Of a stretch of DNA of 64,000 bases, positions 1 to 12,233 are shown piece by piece. The DNA lies in contig CATIUR010000001.1 in the NCBI GenBank assembly GCA_949592205.1, positions 264,270,250 to 264,334,249 of the forward strand, in the 5' to 3' direction. Positions within the stretch are counted from its first letter, which is position 1; every line of letters starts with the position of its first letter. Under the pieces are notes generated by a model. That model saw only the letters and a list, made by a program, of their open reading frames with translations. It did no database searches and was not told the origin of the DNA. The stretch comes from Helichrysum umbraculigerum. Taxonomy: Eukaryota > Streptophyta > Magnoliopsida > Asterales > Asteraceae. The position numbers were made by a program, and so were the translations under genes.

Positions 1-142
1 TATGTTATACTACAACACAGAGGAGCACTAGAAGCGTTGCAGCCCAAAATATCTGAAGGACCATATAGACAGTTAGGTCAAAATGGATTCAGATATATAA
101 ATGATCGAACTCCACAATGCTGCGACTTATAATTCATAGGTC

Positions 143-2999
143 TTGAATATAGGGTGTGGTACTCACATTTGCTCTATATTGCAAGGCCTAAAGGAAAGTA
201 AAAGTCCGAAGCATGGAGAGCTCAACTTAGTCATGGGAGACAAGAGAGTCACACCCATTGGAAAGTTTGAGCTCATGCTAAAATATGGAGTTATGATACA
301 TTTAAATAATTGCTGTTATTCGTCAGAAATGACAAGAAACATAGTTTCATTTTATGCTTGTTTAAGAATAGTTTTCAGTTTTCATTTGGAAAGGCATATA
401 TGATAATGTTGAATATGTCAGCAAAGGAATTTAAATGTTGGTTCGTCTAAAGAGCTTAGTAAATCCAAATTATGGCAATATCGTCTAAGGCACGTAAACA
501 AGAAAGAATATCGCCCAAACTCCAAAAGTATGGAGTGTTGGAATCATTCGAAATTAAATCGGATGATGTATGCAAATCTTGTTTATTGAGCAAGGTGACT
601 AAATCACTATTCACATGTTATATGAAAGAAGTGATGGACTGTTCGACTTGAGATACATGGGTGTATGTCGACCATTCTGATGCGTCATAAAAGACGGAAA
701 TAGCTACTATGTTGCTGATCACTTCAGTAGACATGGATATGTTTATCTGATTAAACATAAGTCAGACACTTTTGAAAGTTCAAAAGGTGTTAGGACGCAA
801 TATAGAGAACCAAATGGGTAGAAAGATAAAGGTACTCCGATCCGATAGGGGAAGAGAAAACCTTAGTATCAAGTTTCTTGATCACCATAGACATTGTGGA
901 ATAGTTTCACAAATTGACTCCTCCTAGAACACCATAGCTGATTGGAGTAGCTGAGAGGAGATATAGAATCTTGTTAAACAAGGTTCAATCAATGATGAGT
1001 CAGGTAACACTTCTAATAAGCTTATGGAATTAGGCATTATAGACAGTCGCGCATATCTTAAATCTAATACACCAAGGAAGTTTCAAAGATGACTTATGAG
1101 ATGTGGAAGAGAAAAAGTTCTTCTCTTAGGCACATCCAGATCTGGGGTTGTAAAGTTATCGTTGAACGAGAAACTTAGCACAGACTAGAAGCTAGATCTG
1201 AAAAGTATCTTGTCATCGATTATCCATAGAAGTCATTTAGATATTTGTTACTCAAAAGGGAGTGTTTCTTGAGAGAGAAATAATATCTAAAGAGGACAGT
1301 GGGAGGACAATTGATCTTGATAAGATTCAAGGATCGACCGATGAAGAAACTTTGGTAAACACTGACACTCAACAAGAGGTGGCAACACCTGTTGAACTTG
1401 ATGACATATCCATTCCCGCTCGCAGTTGTAGAGTTAGCAAACCTCCTCGGTTCTATTATGGATTCCATAAAGAAGAATAGGATAAGATTAGTGACAATAC
1501 ACTGATTGAATTAGATACGTCTGCTAACTACAAAGGAAGCAATGGCAGGCCCTAAGGCTGCTAAGTGGAAGGAAGCTGTGAAAAGCAAGATTCAGTCTAT
1601 GTCTGACAACCAAGTTTAGAATTTGGTTGGCACTACACTCAGTCTCAAGACGGTGGGTTGTAGATGCATCTTCAAGAGGAAGATAGACATGGATGGAAAG
1701 TACACACTTATAAAGCTAGGATGGTAGCGAAGGGTTATACTCAAACCTTCGAGATTGATCATGAGGAAACCTTCTCACCAATAGCTGAAATATAGTCAAT
1801 TAGGATATTGCTTACAATGACTGCATTTCATGGTTATGAAATTTGGCAGATGAATGTCAAAACCACTTTCCATAACAAGAAACTGACAGAGGATGTGTTC
1901 AAGGCACAACCGGAAGGTTTTGAAAATGCAAAGTATCCTAATAGAGTGTGTAAGCTTCAGGAGGCCATTTATGGACTTAAACAGGCTTCTTGTAGCTGGA
2001 ATCTCTGCTTCCATGAGAAAAGTCTAACAATTTAGATTTCTAGAAGCAAAGATGAGTCCAAATATGTGTCAAAGTCAGTGGGAGCATTGTAGTCTTCCTA
2101 GTATTATATGTGAAAGATATAATACTCATAGGAAATGTAATCCTAACATTACAAAGGTGTAAAGAGTTGATTGGGAGAATATTTCGCTGTGAAAGATTTG
2201 GAAGATACAATATATTCTTGGTACAAAGATTTTTCAGAGATATGTTGAAAACGTCTCAAAAGACTTAACCAGGACATGTACTTAAAATGAAATTTTGAAA
2301 TGTTTTAAAATGGAGAATTCTAAGAAAGGGAATCTACCCTTACATTATGGCATAAAGATTACTAAAAGATTAGTGTCCAAAGACTGCACAAGTTTGGACT
2401 AAATGAGTCGAGTCCCATATGCTTCGGCTATAGGATCGATCATACATGCCATGAAGTATACAATACCCGATGTCTCATTTGCTTGGAGCATAGTGAGTCG
2501 ACATCAGCAGAATCCTGGTAAAGGTTATAAAACAACTGTAAAGAATATTCTTAAGTATTTGAAAAATACTAAAGACATGTTCTTAGATTATGGTGAAGAT
2601 GAGAAACTTAGAGTAACCGTTTATATTGATGTAAGTTTACAAACAGATAGAGATGATAGTCGTTCACAATCTGGTTGGGTACTCTTACTTAATGGGGGAA
2701 TGATAAGTTTGAAAATTTTAAAGCAAGATACAATAACATATGGGAATCTGAATATATTGAAACTTGCGAGACTTCAAAGGAAGTTGTCTGGATGAGGAAT
2801 TTCAATGGTGATCTTGGAGGTGTTTCGATAAGAACGAATCCCATTGAAATGTTATGTGAAAATGGAAAGTCCAAAGCACATTAAAAGAAAATACCATTTT
2901 GTTCAAAGGAAGGTACAAAAGAGATACATGATTGTGAAGGACAGACAATCAGTAAACATGCTAGGAGCATAGGTTTACGAGATAAAGTTTTAGTTGTAA
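143..2999 (+). pseudogene. copia pol remnant: protease, integrase, RT, RNase H
   Basis: This is a broken polyprotein gene. Near 140-400 a protease-like stretch shows GCGTHIC, a variant of the D-S/T-G-C-x-H pattern of copia proteases. Integrase remnants are scattered over about 420-1140 but no long frame survives. RT is visible at 1800-2035 with motifs like WQMNVKTTFHNK and AIYGLKQAS, the usual copia RT surroundings. RNase H is visible at 2403-2795 (SRVPYASAIGS, DVSFAWSIVSRHQQNPG, DDSRSQSGWVLLLNGG) and fades out near 2990. The catalytic YVDD motif is degraded around 2100-2130. At least five frame breaks separate these parts. The product is certainly non-functional. Confidence 0.85.
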
Positions 3000-3872
3000 G
3001 TTTGATTTTGAAACATTATAAACAATGAGGGTAACTAGAATAGATTTGGTGATTAAATAATGGAGATTTATTTATTAGCAAGGAGTATGCAACCATCTAC
3101 TATCGTTTATCATTGTGTTTCAGTTTAGCATGTTTAGACACCACTTCCAGAGTAATTAAATTTACTCAAACCTCCTCAGTCGATCACACTATAGGAAGTA
3201 TGTGGTGAATTAAGACTGTCATGGAGTGTTAGTGGATTATCTATGGAGATTAGACATTGCATGGAGATTGCTGCAACACTCATGGGTACTTAATGGGGAT
3301 TTAAGTATAGGAGAAACCCGCACTCATGGAAGTTACTTCATGGATTGAAATCACGAGTAACTCTGAGAAGATAATATCCTATATTCTTAAAATGGAGATA
3401 CATTGAGTTTCTAGTTTTCAAGTCTGTTGTACTTTAGTTTATTCAAACGCTTTGCGTAAATGCCAGTCATAAAGAATACACTAGGTACGACATGATGAGT
3501 TGACTAGTGCTATGTATGCGAAATTTATTTGTTCCTTTTGCCTGAGAGGAAAAGCGATATCTATGGGCCCTCTGATGATTAAATGTTGACTAATAAAGCG
3601 CTTGGCCAAGCCATGACTAAATTGATGTATACAATTTTGTAGTCCTATATAGTCAAATTGATCGAAAATCAGAAAACATAATCTTGAATCTGGAGATTGA
3701 TTAAACACATGTCCCAGTTTCATACGATATCTGAAACAAAGGAATATATGATCACTTATCTAAAAGGACTGTCACTGGATATGATCAGAGTTCGGCAGAT
3801 GCATTGGATGGCACTCTCTACTTAGGATAGAGACAGACCAACAGTAGTTAATGACTTGTTCAAGTGGGAGAC
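3000..3872 (+). other. copia 3' untranslated tail
   Basis: About 870 bases lie between the end of the RNase H remnant and the 3' LTR. I see no coding signal in either strand. The last bases (3864-3871, AGTGGGAG) form the polypurine tract that primes plus-strand synthesis, directly before the LTR start TGTTGG. Confidence 0.6.
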
Positions 3873-4715
3873 TGTTGGAAATAGTGTCCAAGGTCATAAC
3901 TAATTGGTAAGACTATTCTAAAGGTAGAGTCCTTTTTGGGTTGCCCTCGATGAACAGTAAGAGAACCAATGAGAGAAATAATATTAATTGGAATTAATAT
4001 TATAAAGTTAATTATTTGGTTTGTTAATTTATCATAGTTGATAAATTAATTAGAATCTAAAAGAAATTAACAGAAACTATAAAATGTATTTAGTTAGTTT
4101 ATTAATTGAATATTAATTAGAAACTAAAAGGAATATTCTGGAAAGTGAATTTAACCGGCGGCTAAATGAGTTAGGGTTTGAGGCGGTGCGATGCGTGTTT
4201 GACTCAGGGATACAATTCAGTTTAGCCGGCGGCTAAAGGCTTTAGCCGGCGGCTAAATGGCGAATTCAGTTGTCCCACATCGGCTGGATGACAAACCCCA
4301 TGGCATCCTCTTCTCCTATAAATAGAGGCCTAATCTAAGCTTTCCATCCATCCCAGTTGAATAGTTTTCAACTCTATCTCTCTTTCTCATTCCTAATCCT
4401 TGTGAGAGTTTACACGACTTTGAGTCGGGACCTTAGGATATAGAATTTCTCTTAGTTCATGGGTGTGAAACATTAGAGGTATTCTGGTTTGGGTACTTGC
4501 CATCCAAAGCATGGAAGCTCGAGCAAGGTGGTCTGCGCGCGTGAGAAATTGGTTTTCTCAAAGGTTAGTATTTTCTCATTTATCTATTTATTTTGTTATT
4601 GTTAATAGCTTTATTAAGTAACGGTCCTTTAGGGTTTAGTTTCCTAGTTGATCTAGATTAATTGTTATTTTTCCGCTGCATAAGTTAATCTAGTTAGGGA
4701 ATAGAAAACCCAACA
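3873..4715 (+). repeat. 3' LTR of decayed copia element
   Basis: The LTR starts TGTTGGAAATAGTG after a purine-rich tract and ends AAAACCCAACA, giving TGTTGG/CCAACA terminal inverted repeats over 843 bases. It holds a TATA box at 4317-4325. Upstream of that box are three copies of the palindrome TTTAGCCGGCGGCTAAA or a one-base variant, at 4150-4166, 4221-4237 and 4241-4257. The matching 5' LTR is outside the window. The next five bases, ATTCC, are the presumed target duplication and cannot be checked here. Confidence 0.85.
4317..4325 (+). promoter_or_regulatory. TATA box of copia LTR
   Basis: TATAAATAG lies about 60 bases downstream of the cluster of GCCGGCGGC palindromes. This is the expected place for the promoter that starts the genomic RNA. 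Confidence 0.65.
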
Positions 4716-4978
4716 ATTCCAAGATAAGTTGTTGGGAATTTGGGAAGAGTGGTTAAAGATATATGGTTTTGAAGAAACGAAAGGTTTAGGCTCAACAGGG
4801 TTTTCTAGGCAGATCATCGATACTAAAAATGAGTATCGGAAGTGTTTTGGGCTTGAAAAGGTATGTAAGAATGGGTTAAATCCTAAGGAATGTCGAGATC
4901 ATCTAATTGCACCTATACCGCATACGGTACTCTCCAATGTGGTCTCGAAACGTATGTCAGTAACAAGTTCTAATTTAG
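4716..4978 (-). other. Element B 3' tail, distal piece
   Basis: In the orientation as printed this stretch matches the reverse complement of Athila-1 40780-40915: both hold ACGAAA(A)GGTT..GGCTCAACAGG and later AATGTCGAGATC.TCTAATTG. The tail continues after element A at 12234 with ATCGGCACAC, as the Athila-1 tail does. It is therefore post-pol untranslated sequence of element B. The open frame at 4729-4986 is incidental. Confidence 0.75.
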
Positions 4979-4983
4979 AGAAA
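4979..4983. repeat. Target-site duplication of element A, left copy
   Basis: AGAAA directly precedes the LTR start TGATGTG and matches 12229-12233 after the other LTR end. It defines element A exactly. Confidence 0.85.
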
Positions 4984-6465
4984 TGATGTGTGCTAAGTAT
5001 AGGAAATTATAATCACAAGTTTAAAATTAAGGAAATACTAAATAATACTATCACACAATTCAGGCAAGATTGACCCGTTCATGTAATATAGCTTAATAAG
5101 TAAGTCCAAATTCGAACACAAGGAACACAAGAAACGTGATTCTTATTTATAACTAATTATCTATTTATTTCTAATTACAAATATTTACAATTATAATTCA
5201 AATGAATAAAGGATCCAATTTACAATAATCTACAAGATAAGGGGGACGTTTTAGTTCCGAACGAACATATTTATATTTATATTTTGATACAGATTCTAAT
5301 AGATAAGTTTTAGGAACAACTTAATAATACTCAGATGGATAGAAGATTATAATTATTCAAACTAATATTTATTAAATCTATTATATGTACTTATGTCTAT
5401 TTGCTTTGTTGGCTATTATTACTGGTGATTTACTAATGTAGAAAATTACTTAAGGTTAAGCTAATCTTTATCATAGCAATACAGTCATAAGGTTAAGCAA
5501 AGTATCACTAATTAATAAGATCTATCAACAGTTTATTAATACAATTTCTAAGGTTAGGCTTGAATCACAGTATTACTTTATATTAATGAATCATTCTTCG
5601 TCTATCGCATAAGGTTAAGATCAAGACATAAACACAATCACTTAATTTATATAAACTTAATATGGTCATCCTCGTTTAATATAAATCAGTCTAACTATGT
5701 CAAGAACAATCATCAATATATCATAATAAAGACAATTCTTGTATAATAAACATTCAATAATATAGTTCCAACATAAACATATAATTCATATAATAAACTC
5801 AATAAACATTCATTCCAATAACTATAACGAAAACCTAATTAACAAGTAATTCAAATAAACAATATCCATAAATTAACTCAATAAGGTTATTAAAGTTACA
5901 AGGATAAAGAAACCGAACCAATTGTCGAATCAGCTTCTCCTAGGGTTAAAAACCTTCAAACCCTAGCTCCTTAACCTTCAAAATCGCACCTATAGTCGAC
6001 CTAATACCCTAATAATCGGTTTTGGTATTCTTGAATCGTATATGTAAAACCTAAACTTAAGCCTCTATTTATACTTTTTCTAGCCGACCATCCAACCGCT
6101 GGTTGGGACCTCTAACCGCCGGTTGGACTTCAATTCCAGAATGTTCCAACTTCGGGCCAGGCCTCTCTTTTAGGCTTCTTCTTTTCTTTAACGGATTTTA
6201 ATCTTCATCTTGGCCCATTTCTTCAATATTAACATTTTGGTCTTCATTTCTTTAAGGTTTAAGCACATTTTTCTTCATTTCTTCATTTTCTTCAGTTTCT
6301 TTCAGTTTTGGATTCGTTCTTGTTCCTTTTTCTTCAATCTTCAATTAAAATACATCTCTGCAAATATTAACAAAATAAGTATCTAAAATCATATAAATGC
6401 ACTAAAATGTATATAAATATAGGGATAAATTACTATAAAATATACTATCTATTTGATGCTCATCA
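4984..6465 (-). repeat. 3' LTR of element A
   Basis: This 1482-base copy reads TGATGAGCATC...CACATCA on the minus strand. Compared with the 5' LTR (10848-12228) it keeps about 200 bases near 5695-5885 that the other copy lacks. It lacks about 95 bases found in the other copy near 11790-11885, where two further CCAACCGCCGGTTGG palindromes sit. Confidence 0.88.
6065..6073 (-). promoter_or_regulatory. TATA box in element A 3' LTR
   Basis: TATAAATAG on the minus strand. Two CCAACCGCYGGTTGG-type palindromes lie 20-55 bases upstream (6092-6106 and 6112-6126). Confidence 0.6.
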
Positions 6466-6481
6466 AATATCCCCACACTTA
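6466..6481 (-). promoter_or_regulatory. Polypurine-type tract of element A
   Basis: The minus strand reads TAAGTGTGGGGATATT directly before the 3' LTR start TGATGAGC. The same AAGTGTGGGGAT core precedes the LTRs of Athila-1 and D, so this is the probable plus-strand primer. A second copy lies in the tail near 7470-7482. Confidence 0.65.
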
Positions 6482-9003
6482 AGTTCTGCTTGTCCTCAAG
6501 TAGAATACTGAATAAAATTTAAAAATAAGCATCAAACTAATATTTAAGAATCAGAATACCAATACTCAAAATCTGTTTCATAAATTAAAATTTAAACAAT
6601 TTAATTAACATGGATAACTATAATGTATAAATAAAATTATTATTATTTGTGTAATATATAGCTCATGAATGATTACCTATATATTTGTCCACCTTAAACA
6701 ATCTATATTCATATTTCTGAATATACCTTTATTGTTAATATGTATATTACTTATGATTTCCATATATGATATACTTTTAAATTTAATTAAACAATTTTCT
6801 TTTATATTCCCATTAAATATATGAAATACATTTTTAAGAATCAAGACATTGGTGACAAGTCTGCATTTTCATGCAACAGAGCGACTTAACTTGATTCAAG
6901 TTTAAGCAAAACCAGACTTGGTCAAACCATTTTGGTGACCTCATTAGGTATCTTTTATTTTTAACACTTTTCAAATACTTTTGACTTGCGTTTGCTTAAT
7001 TTTTAAGTATATATTAATAGAAATCAGGTCTATACTTTCGTATAACATAGGAAACCATCAATATATACCTCCAAATGTATTCACATAAGTAAAAATATAT
7101 AAAATTATTGCATAATAAATTTAAAAATTAAGACTTTTATGTCATACATCATATTATGTACCATAAAATAATAAACAAGTTATTTTATTAATTTTTTAAA
7201 ATTCAGAAATCCTCATATAGATTGCCTATTAGTACATCATATCATATAACTATATATCACTTATTATTTAAGTAGCTTACGTTATATATACAAAAAAGTT
7301 AATCCATATTAAAGTCTAAACTTTTAAATACAAAACAAAACTTTTAACAAAAGTATTCTAACTAATAAATACTTAGTTATTAACTTAAAAATTTTAAATT
7401 TTGATAAAATTTAAGAACAATAGAAACTTAAATAATTAATTAAAGAAATTCTTTTTCTTATGAACCCTATCCCCACACTTAAATTATACAATGCCCTCAT
7501 TGTATAAAAATTGATAAACAAAAGTGAGTAAGGGAAAGAAAAATAGAACAGAATAACTTCCCTGACTGAAATTATAAATTTCATCATCGGTTAAGAAAAA
7601 TCTGCTTGGTTGGTTCCTTCATCTCTTGAAAAATAATATACAACATCCACACTTTTGTAGATAATCACGATTGCATTTAGTATATGCAATAAGCCTTTAA
7701 ACCCCTCGGTATCCCGAGTGGACGAGTTATAGTCTCGTGAGGGTTTCCAGTGAACATACCCACAAAGTTCATATTTAATAAGATAAACTTATTAAATTTC
7801 CAAAAATTCCAATTTCAATGCATAGTTCAGCTGTACTATACTGTATTGTATATTATATACCAACTTCGAAAAGTAGCAACGATATTATAAAAATAAACAG
7901 ACAAACAAATTAAACGTACCAAATATTAAAATGAATAACAAATTAGAGATAATTCAAAAACATATAAACACATGCTATTATTTTATATTGCTTATTGTAT
8001 AATAAAAACTTATGAAACTACTGCTATTCAGATTTTCTCCAAATAAATTCAAAAAGTATTCAATCTCTAGTTGGGTACCTACAACCATCGATTTCCTAAT
8101 TCAATTACTGGTAAGATTCTCAAAAGTATCCAACCGTTAGTTAAATATGTTAGCCGCATGTTGGTTTATAGTAACGATTTTAACTTTTATCATAGTAACT
8201 CTATTTAATTTAATTAGCAATGTTTTCTATTGATCATAGCCACACAATATTTCTAATATTAACACACTAATTCTTTAATAATGTTAAACTTATTGGACAA
8301 ACTTCATTTACTTCAAATAATTGATTAAAAGTCTTTTAATGTTTCATATCATTATCTAGTAAAACATTTTATAGTAATTATCTTTATAGCAAAAACATAT
8401 ATACAATTCAGATTCCAAAAATCCTAACTATAAAGAACAATTAAATAAAAGCAATTACTGGATTAATGTATCCACACCTTAATAAGAAAATAATATCAAT
8501 ATTCAAAGAAAAACCATTCATTCACTAAGTTAACAATATATTAAGAATATGGTATGTATGTTATTAATCTAACATATAACATAGTTAAATTTCTCATACC
8601 TACTTCCATTATTTTATCAAAGTATTTTAACAATTCTTATAGAATAACTCATACCTATCAAACCAACATTTTAAACATTTTACGATGTCATAAAAAAACT
8701 TATAAAAGTGATGATAAAATCCAATATGAACCTTAAAATGATTTTTGATGCAGACATAAAATATGGTTATTAAATTGAAAAGTATCATACCTTATATAAC
8801 CGAGATTAATATGAAAACATCCAACCACGTAAATACTAATAAAGAACATTTAAGCATATATATGAAACTGACCATTATTCCTAAAATAACACATATATTA
8901 AAAACTTTATAACCGTCAACAATCAAATAACAAAAGCTTAAAAGAAATCGTAACTAATAACAAAATGAAAAACTCAAATAAAAATAAGAATGTGCGAATG
9001 TCT
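6482..9003 (-). other. Element A 3' untranslated tail
   Basis: About 2.5 kb of strongly AT-rich sequence with no convincing coding frame in either strand. It holds one more copy of the TAAGTGTGGGGATA motif near 7470. The conserved AGCGCT...GGCACCCC block found after the pol slot in other elements was not seen here. Confidence 0.6.
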
Positions 9004-10419
9004 TCAAGGTTGATGAACCCTTTCTCGTGCTAATGGTGAAACATAGTAACCATTCGGCAGCATAAAGGTTACAGGGATTTTCTGGTCATGGGGAAAGATT
9101 CTTAAAAAGTATCTAAACATGGTTTTAGTGACATCAGGTACTTGAGCATTGGAATCTTCAAAATGTCGGTGATGTCCATCAGCTGCTATTTGCATTTCGT
9201 AAAATTCCCTCATTATTTTCCTTATTGTCTTTGCTACATGTCCTTCCTCATTAATCACCTTATATCCATTTACTTCCTTAACTTCACGCTCTTGATGCTT
9301 ACGTCTTAACTCAACCATAAAACCATAAAATCCTAAATGTAACATTTTATACTTTCCAGTTGTAGGATCTCTTACTACCTCTTCAATTTCCCATACTATT
9401 CCTTTCATTAACTCCCTCTGACGCTCAGTAAATAACAATCCCGAAAATCTAAACATATTTATCATTCTTGTATAAATTTGAGATAATCCTAAATGAAATA
9501 GATCATTGTGACAAAAATGATTCATCCCATGAAAAATTGACTTAAGCTCCATAATCACATAGTTCGCCACATTAACTAATGCCACTTCAGATATTCCCTC
9601 CGGAACTTTCCTCTTCAGTTCATCCTGTGCTGGATAGTACAAATCATTAATTATTTGTTGCACATAATATTCCACCGTACAGTCTACATAGTAAGTGCTG
9701 CAATTCTTATAATCTTTTTGTTTCAATAAGCTAATTACTTCCTGCAATTCTTCTATTAAACAAATATCTGCCATCTGCGTTGGATTTCCAGTTGCCCAAT
9801 CCATTTGATTCTTATCGGATTCCAATAAACTAATTTGTTTATCAGAATAAGAAAACGGATATCTAGTCAATGCTCTGTAGAAACATGAATACAAAATTTT
9901 CTAACCTTCAAAGAAATCTTCCTCTTGAGCTTCTTCCTGATATAGCGTATCCATCAGTTCAGTTATATACTTATCAAAATAGTTCACCATCTGGGTTTTG
10001 TTAGGATTATACCAGTCTTCATATTCTTTTTCAATCTTCTCAATTATGTATTTTTGTTCAGGTGTAAAGTCAATAGTAGATGCCCTGATGATAGCCATAA
10101 CATGATATGTATCATCTTTTCCAACTTCTAAAAGCTGAATCAGTCCACCTCTCGTACTAACTACTGGCACAGGTATCCTTCCTAAATTAGTATCTTCGAT
10201 CTCAGTGTTAATACCTAAGTCATTCCCTTCTTCTTCAGACATACTTTCTAAATCCCCTTCCTCTTCTTCAGATATAGTATCTAGTGTAGGGTTATCAAAT
10301 GTCCTAAGAGAATGTTCATCAACACAGACATCCTTGCATTCCACAGTTTCATTCAAAATTTCCATTTGCTTATTTTCCATTTCACTAACAGTTAACGAAG
10401 TCTGTATACAAATTATCAC
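9004..10419 (-). pseudogene. Unknown pol-slot protein (family copy 1), one in-frame TAG
   Basis: Two open stretches (10419-9904 and 9900-9004) lie in the same frame, separated only by a TAG at 9903-9901, giving about 471 codons. The N-terminus is Glu/Asp-rich. Repeated units follow: IDFTPEQKYIIEKI near residue 113, YPFSYSDKQ near 186 and LLFTERQRE near 330. The same order and spacing occur at 52149-53381, and the last two units also at 16914-18374. The homologue in D reads across the equivalent of the TAG, so the stop interrupts an ancestral single ORF. No zinc knuckle, DTG/DSG, FMDD or D-D-E motif is visible, and I do not recognise the fold. It looks largely helical. The product could be a very divergent capsid-like or accessory protein. 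Confidence 0.7.
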
Positions 10420-10824
10420 TTAATTTAGAACACATATAATACAAGTAAAACATATTATACAAATAGAATACATTTACATAATTACACATATTTAATCAAA
10501 TTATTAAATTTCTTTTACAAAGCTTAGTCAACAGATCTCGGTAGCTCCATTGATAGTACACAAAAGCGGAGAAACGGGTCAGCGCGAAGCTTATTAAAAA
10601 CCTATTTCTTTCGAGAAGCACCTTACCTCTTATATGATAAATCAATGAGGTAGGGCTTTACTCTCCTTATACCTTTGTTTTTGTCAGTATTCTCAATGGG
10701 TGAGCCGATATATCTTATTGATTTTGCAAAGTATCCGAAATAAAAAATTATACAAGTTAAATAATTAGTTTAATTAAAATACACCGCTCCCCCGGTAAAA
10801 CAATAGTTCAACCGGTTAAGTGTT
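10420..10824 (-). other. Element A leader
   Basis: About 400 bases between the primer-binding site and the protein start. No gag is present. I see nothing else specific. Confidence 0.5.
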
Positions 10825-10844
10825 CCCCGGTAGCAGCGCCAAAA
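10825..10844 (-). promoter_or_regulatory. Primer-binding site of element A
   Basis: The minus strand reads TTTTGGCGCTGCTACCGGGG, three bases from the 5' LTR end. It matches the Athila/Tat-type site (TGGCGCCGYTGCCGGGG) with two or three changes. From memory the primer for that group is tRNA-Asp. Confidence 0.75.
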
Positions 10845-10847
10845 ACT

Positions 10848-12228
10848 TGATGTGTCCTAAGTATAGGCAATTATAATCACAAGTTTAAAATAAATGAAAT
10901 ACTAAATAATACTATCACACAATTCAGGCAAGATTGACCCGTTCATGTAATATAGCTTAATAAGTAAGTCCAAATTCGAACACAAGGAACACAAGAAACG
11001 TGATTCTTATTTATAACTAATTATCTATTTATTTCTAATTACAAATATTTACAATTATAATACAAATGAATAAAGGATCCAATTTACGATAATCTACAAG
11101 ATAAGGGGACGTTTTAGTTCCGAACAAACATATTTATATTTATATTTTGATACAGATTCTAATAGATAAGTTTTAGGAACAACTTAATAATACTCAGATG
11201 GATAGAAGATTATAATTATTCAAACTATTATTTATTAAATCTATTATATGTACTTATGTCTATTTGCTTTGTTGGCTATTATTACTGGTGATTTACTAAT
11301 GTAGAAAATTAATTAAGGTTAAGCTAATCTTCATCATAGCAGTACAGTCATAAGGTTACGCAAAGTATCACTAATTAATAAGATCTATCAACAGTTTATT
11401 AATACAATTTCTAAGGTTAGGCTTGAATCACAGTATTACTTTATATTAATGAATCATTCTTCGTCTATCGCATAAGGTTAAGATCAAGACATAAACAAAT
11501 CACTTAATTTATATAAACTTAATATGGACATCCTCATTTAATATAAATCAGTAAGGTTATTAAAGTTACAAGGATAAAAAAACCGAACCAATTGTCGAAT
11601 CAGCTTCTCCTAGGGTTAAAAACCTTGAAACCCTAGCTCCATAACCTCCAAAATCGTACCTATAGTCGACCTAAAACCCTAATAATCGGTTTTGGTATTC
11701 TTGAATCGTATATGAAAAACCTAAACTTAAGCCTCTATTTATACTTTTTCTGGCCGACCTTCCAACCGCCGGTTGGGACCTCCAATCGCCGGTTGGATCA
11801 ATTTGAATCCTGGTCCAACTTCACGTGTCTTCACCGCCTTATAACCCTAATACTCCAACCACCGGTTGGGCTTTCCAACCGCCGGTTGGACTTCAATTCC
11901 AGAATGTTCCAACTTCGGGCCAGGCCTCTCTTTTGGGATTCTTCTTTTCTTTAACGGGTTTTAATCTTCATCTTGGCCCATTTCTTCAATATTAACATTT
12001 TGGTCTTCATTTCTTTAAGGTTTAAGCTCCTTTTTCTTCATTTCTTCATTTTCTTCAGTTTCTTTCAGTTTTGGATTCGTTCTTGTTCCTTTTTCTTCAA
12101 TCTTCAATTAAAATACATCTCTGCAAATATTAACAAAATAAGTATCTAAAATCATATAAATGCACTAAAATGTATATAAATATAGGGATAAATTACTATA
12201 AAATATACTATCTATTTGATGCTTATCA
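10848..12228 (-). repeat. 5' LTR of element A
   Basis: This 1381-base copy ends (minus strand) CACATCA next to the primer-binding site and begins TGATAAGCATC. The TATA box is at 11735-11743. Upstream of it are four CCAACCGCCGGTTGG-like palindromes at 11762-11776, 11782-11796, near 11854 and 11875-11889. Target duplication AGAAA follows at 12229-12233. Confidence 0.88.
11735..11743 (-). promoter_or_regulatory. TATA box in element A 5' LTR
   Basis: TATAAATAG on the minus strand in the copy that would drive the genomic RNA, with four GC-rich palindromes directly upstream. Confidence 0.6.
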
Positions 12229-12233
12229 AGAAA
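12229..12233. repeat. Target-site duplication of element A, right copy
   Basis: AGAAA, identical to 4979-4983. Confidence 0.85.

Larger units (their letters stand above)
1..4715 (+). mobile_element. Decayed Ty1/copia element, 3' part
   Basis: The window opens inside a copia-type LTR retrotransposon on the plus strand. Remnants appear in the copia order protease, integrase, RT, RNase H, followed by a long tail and a 3' LTR that starts TGTTGG and ends CCAACA. The 5' LTR and gag lie outside the window. Many stops and frameshifts mark it as old and inactive. It is inserted in the 3' region of element B: the sequence right after it (4716-4978) matches, in reverse, the post-pol tail of Athila-1 near 40780-40915. 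The copia lineage was not determined. Confidence 0.88.
4984..12228 (-). mobile_element. Element A: non-autonomous Athila-like LTR element
   Basis: Two long direct repeats flank a 4.4 kb interior, with an AGAAA target duplication on both sides. The primer-binding site next to the right LTR (TTTTGGCGCTGC on the minus strand) sets minus orientation. The interior encodes only one unrecognised protein, interrupted by a stop (10419-9004), followed by 2.5 kb of AT-rich tail. No gag, protease, RT, RNase H or integrase motif is visible, so any movement depended on proteins from another element. The LTRs differ by large indels and many substitutions, so the insertion is not recent. Confidence 0.88.

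Noticed and set aside
4729..4986. 85-residue frame between the copia element and element A
   Set aside because: It lies in untranslated tail of element B, shown by its match to the reverse of 40780-40915, and runs into the LTR of A.
8554..8736. Small AT-rich frame in element A tail
   Set aside because: Short, low-complexity, on the strand opposite to the element, without homology elsewhere in the window.
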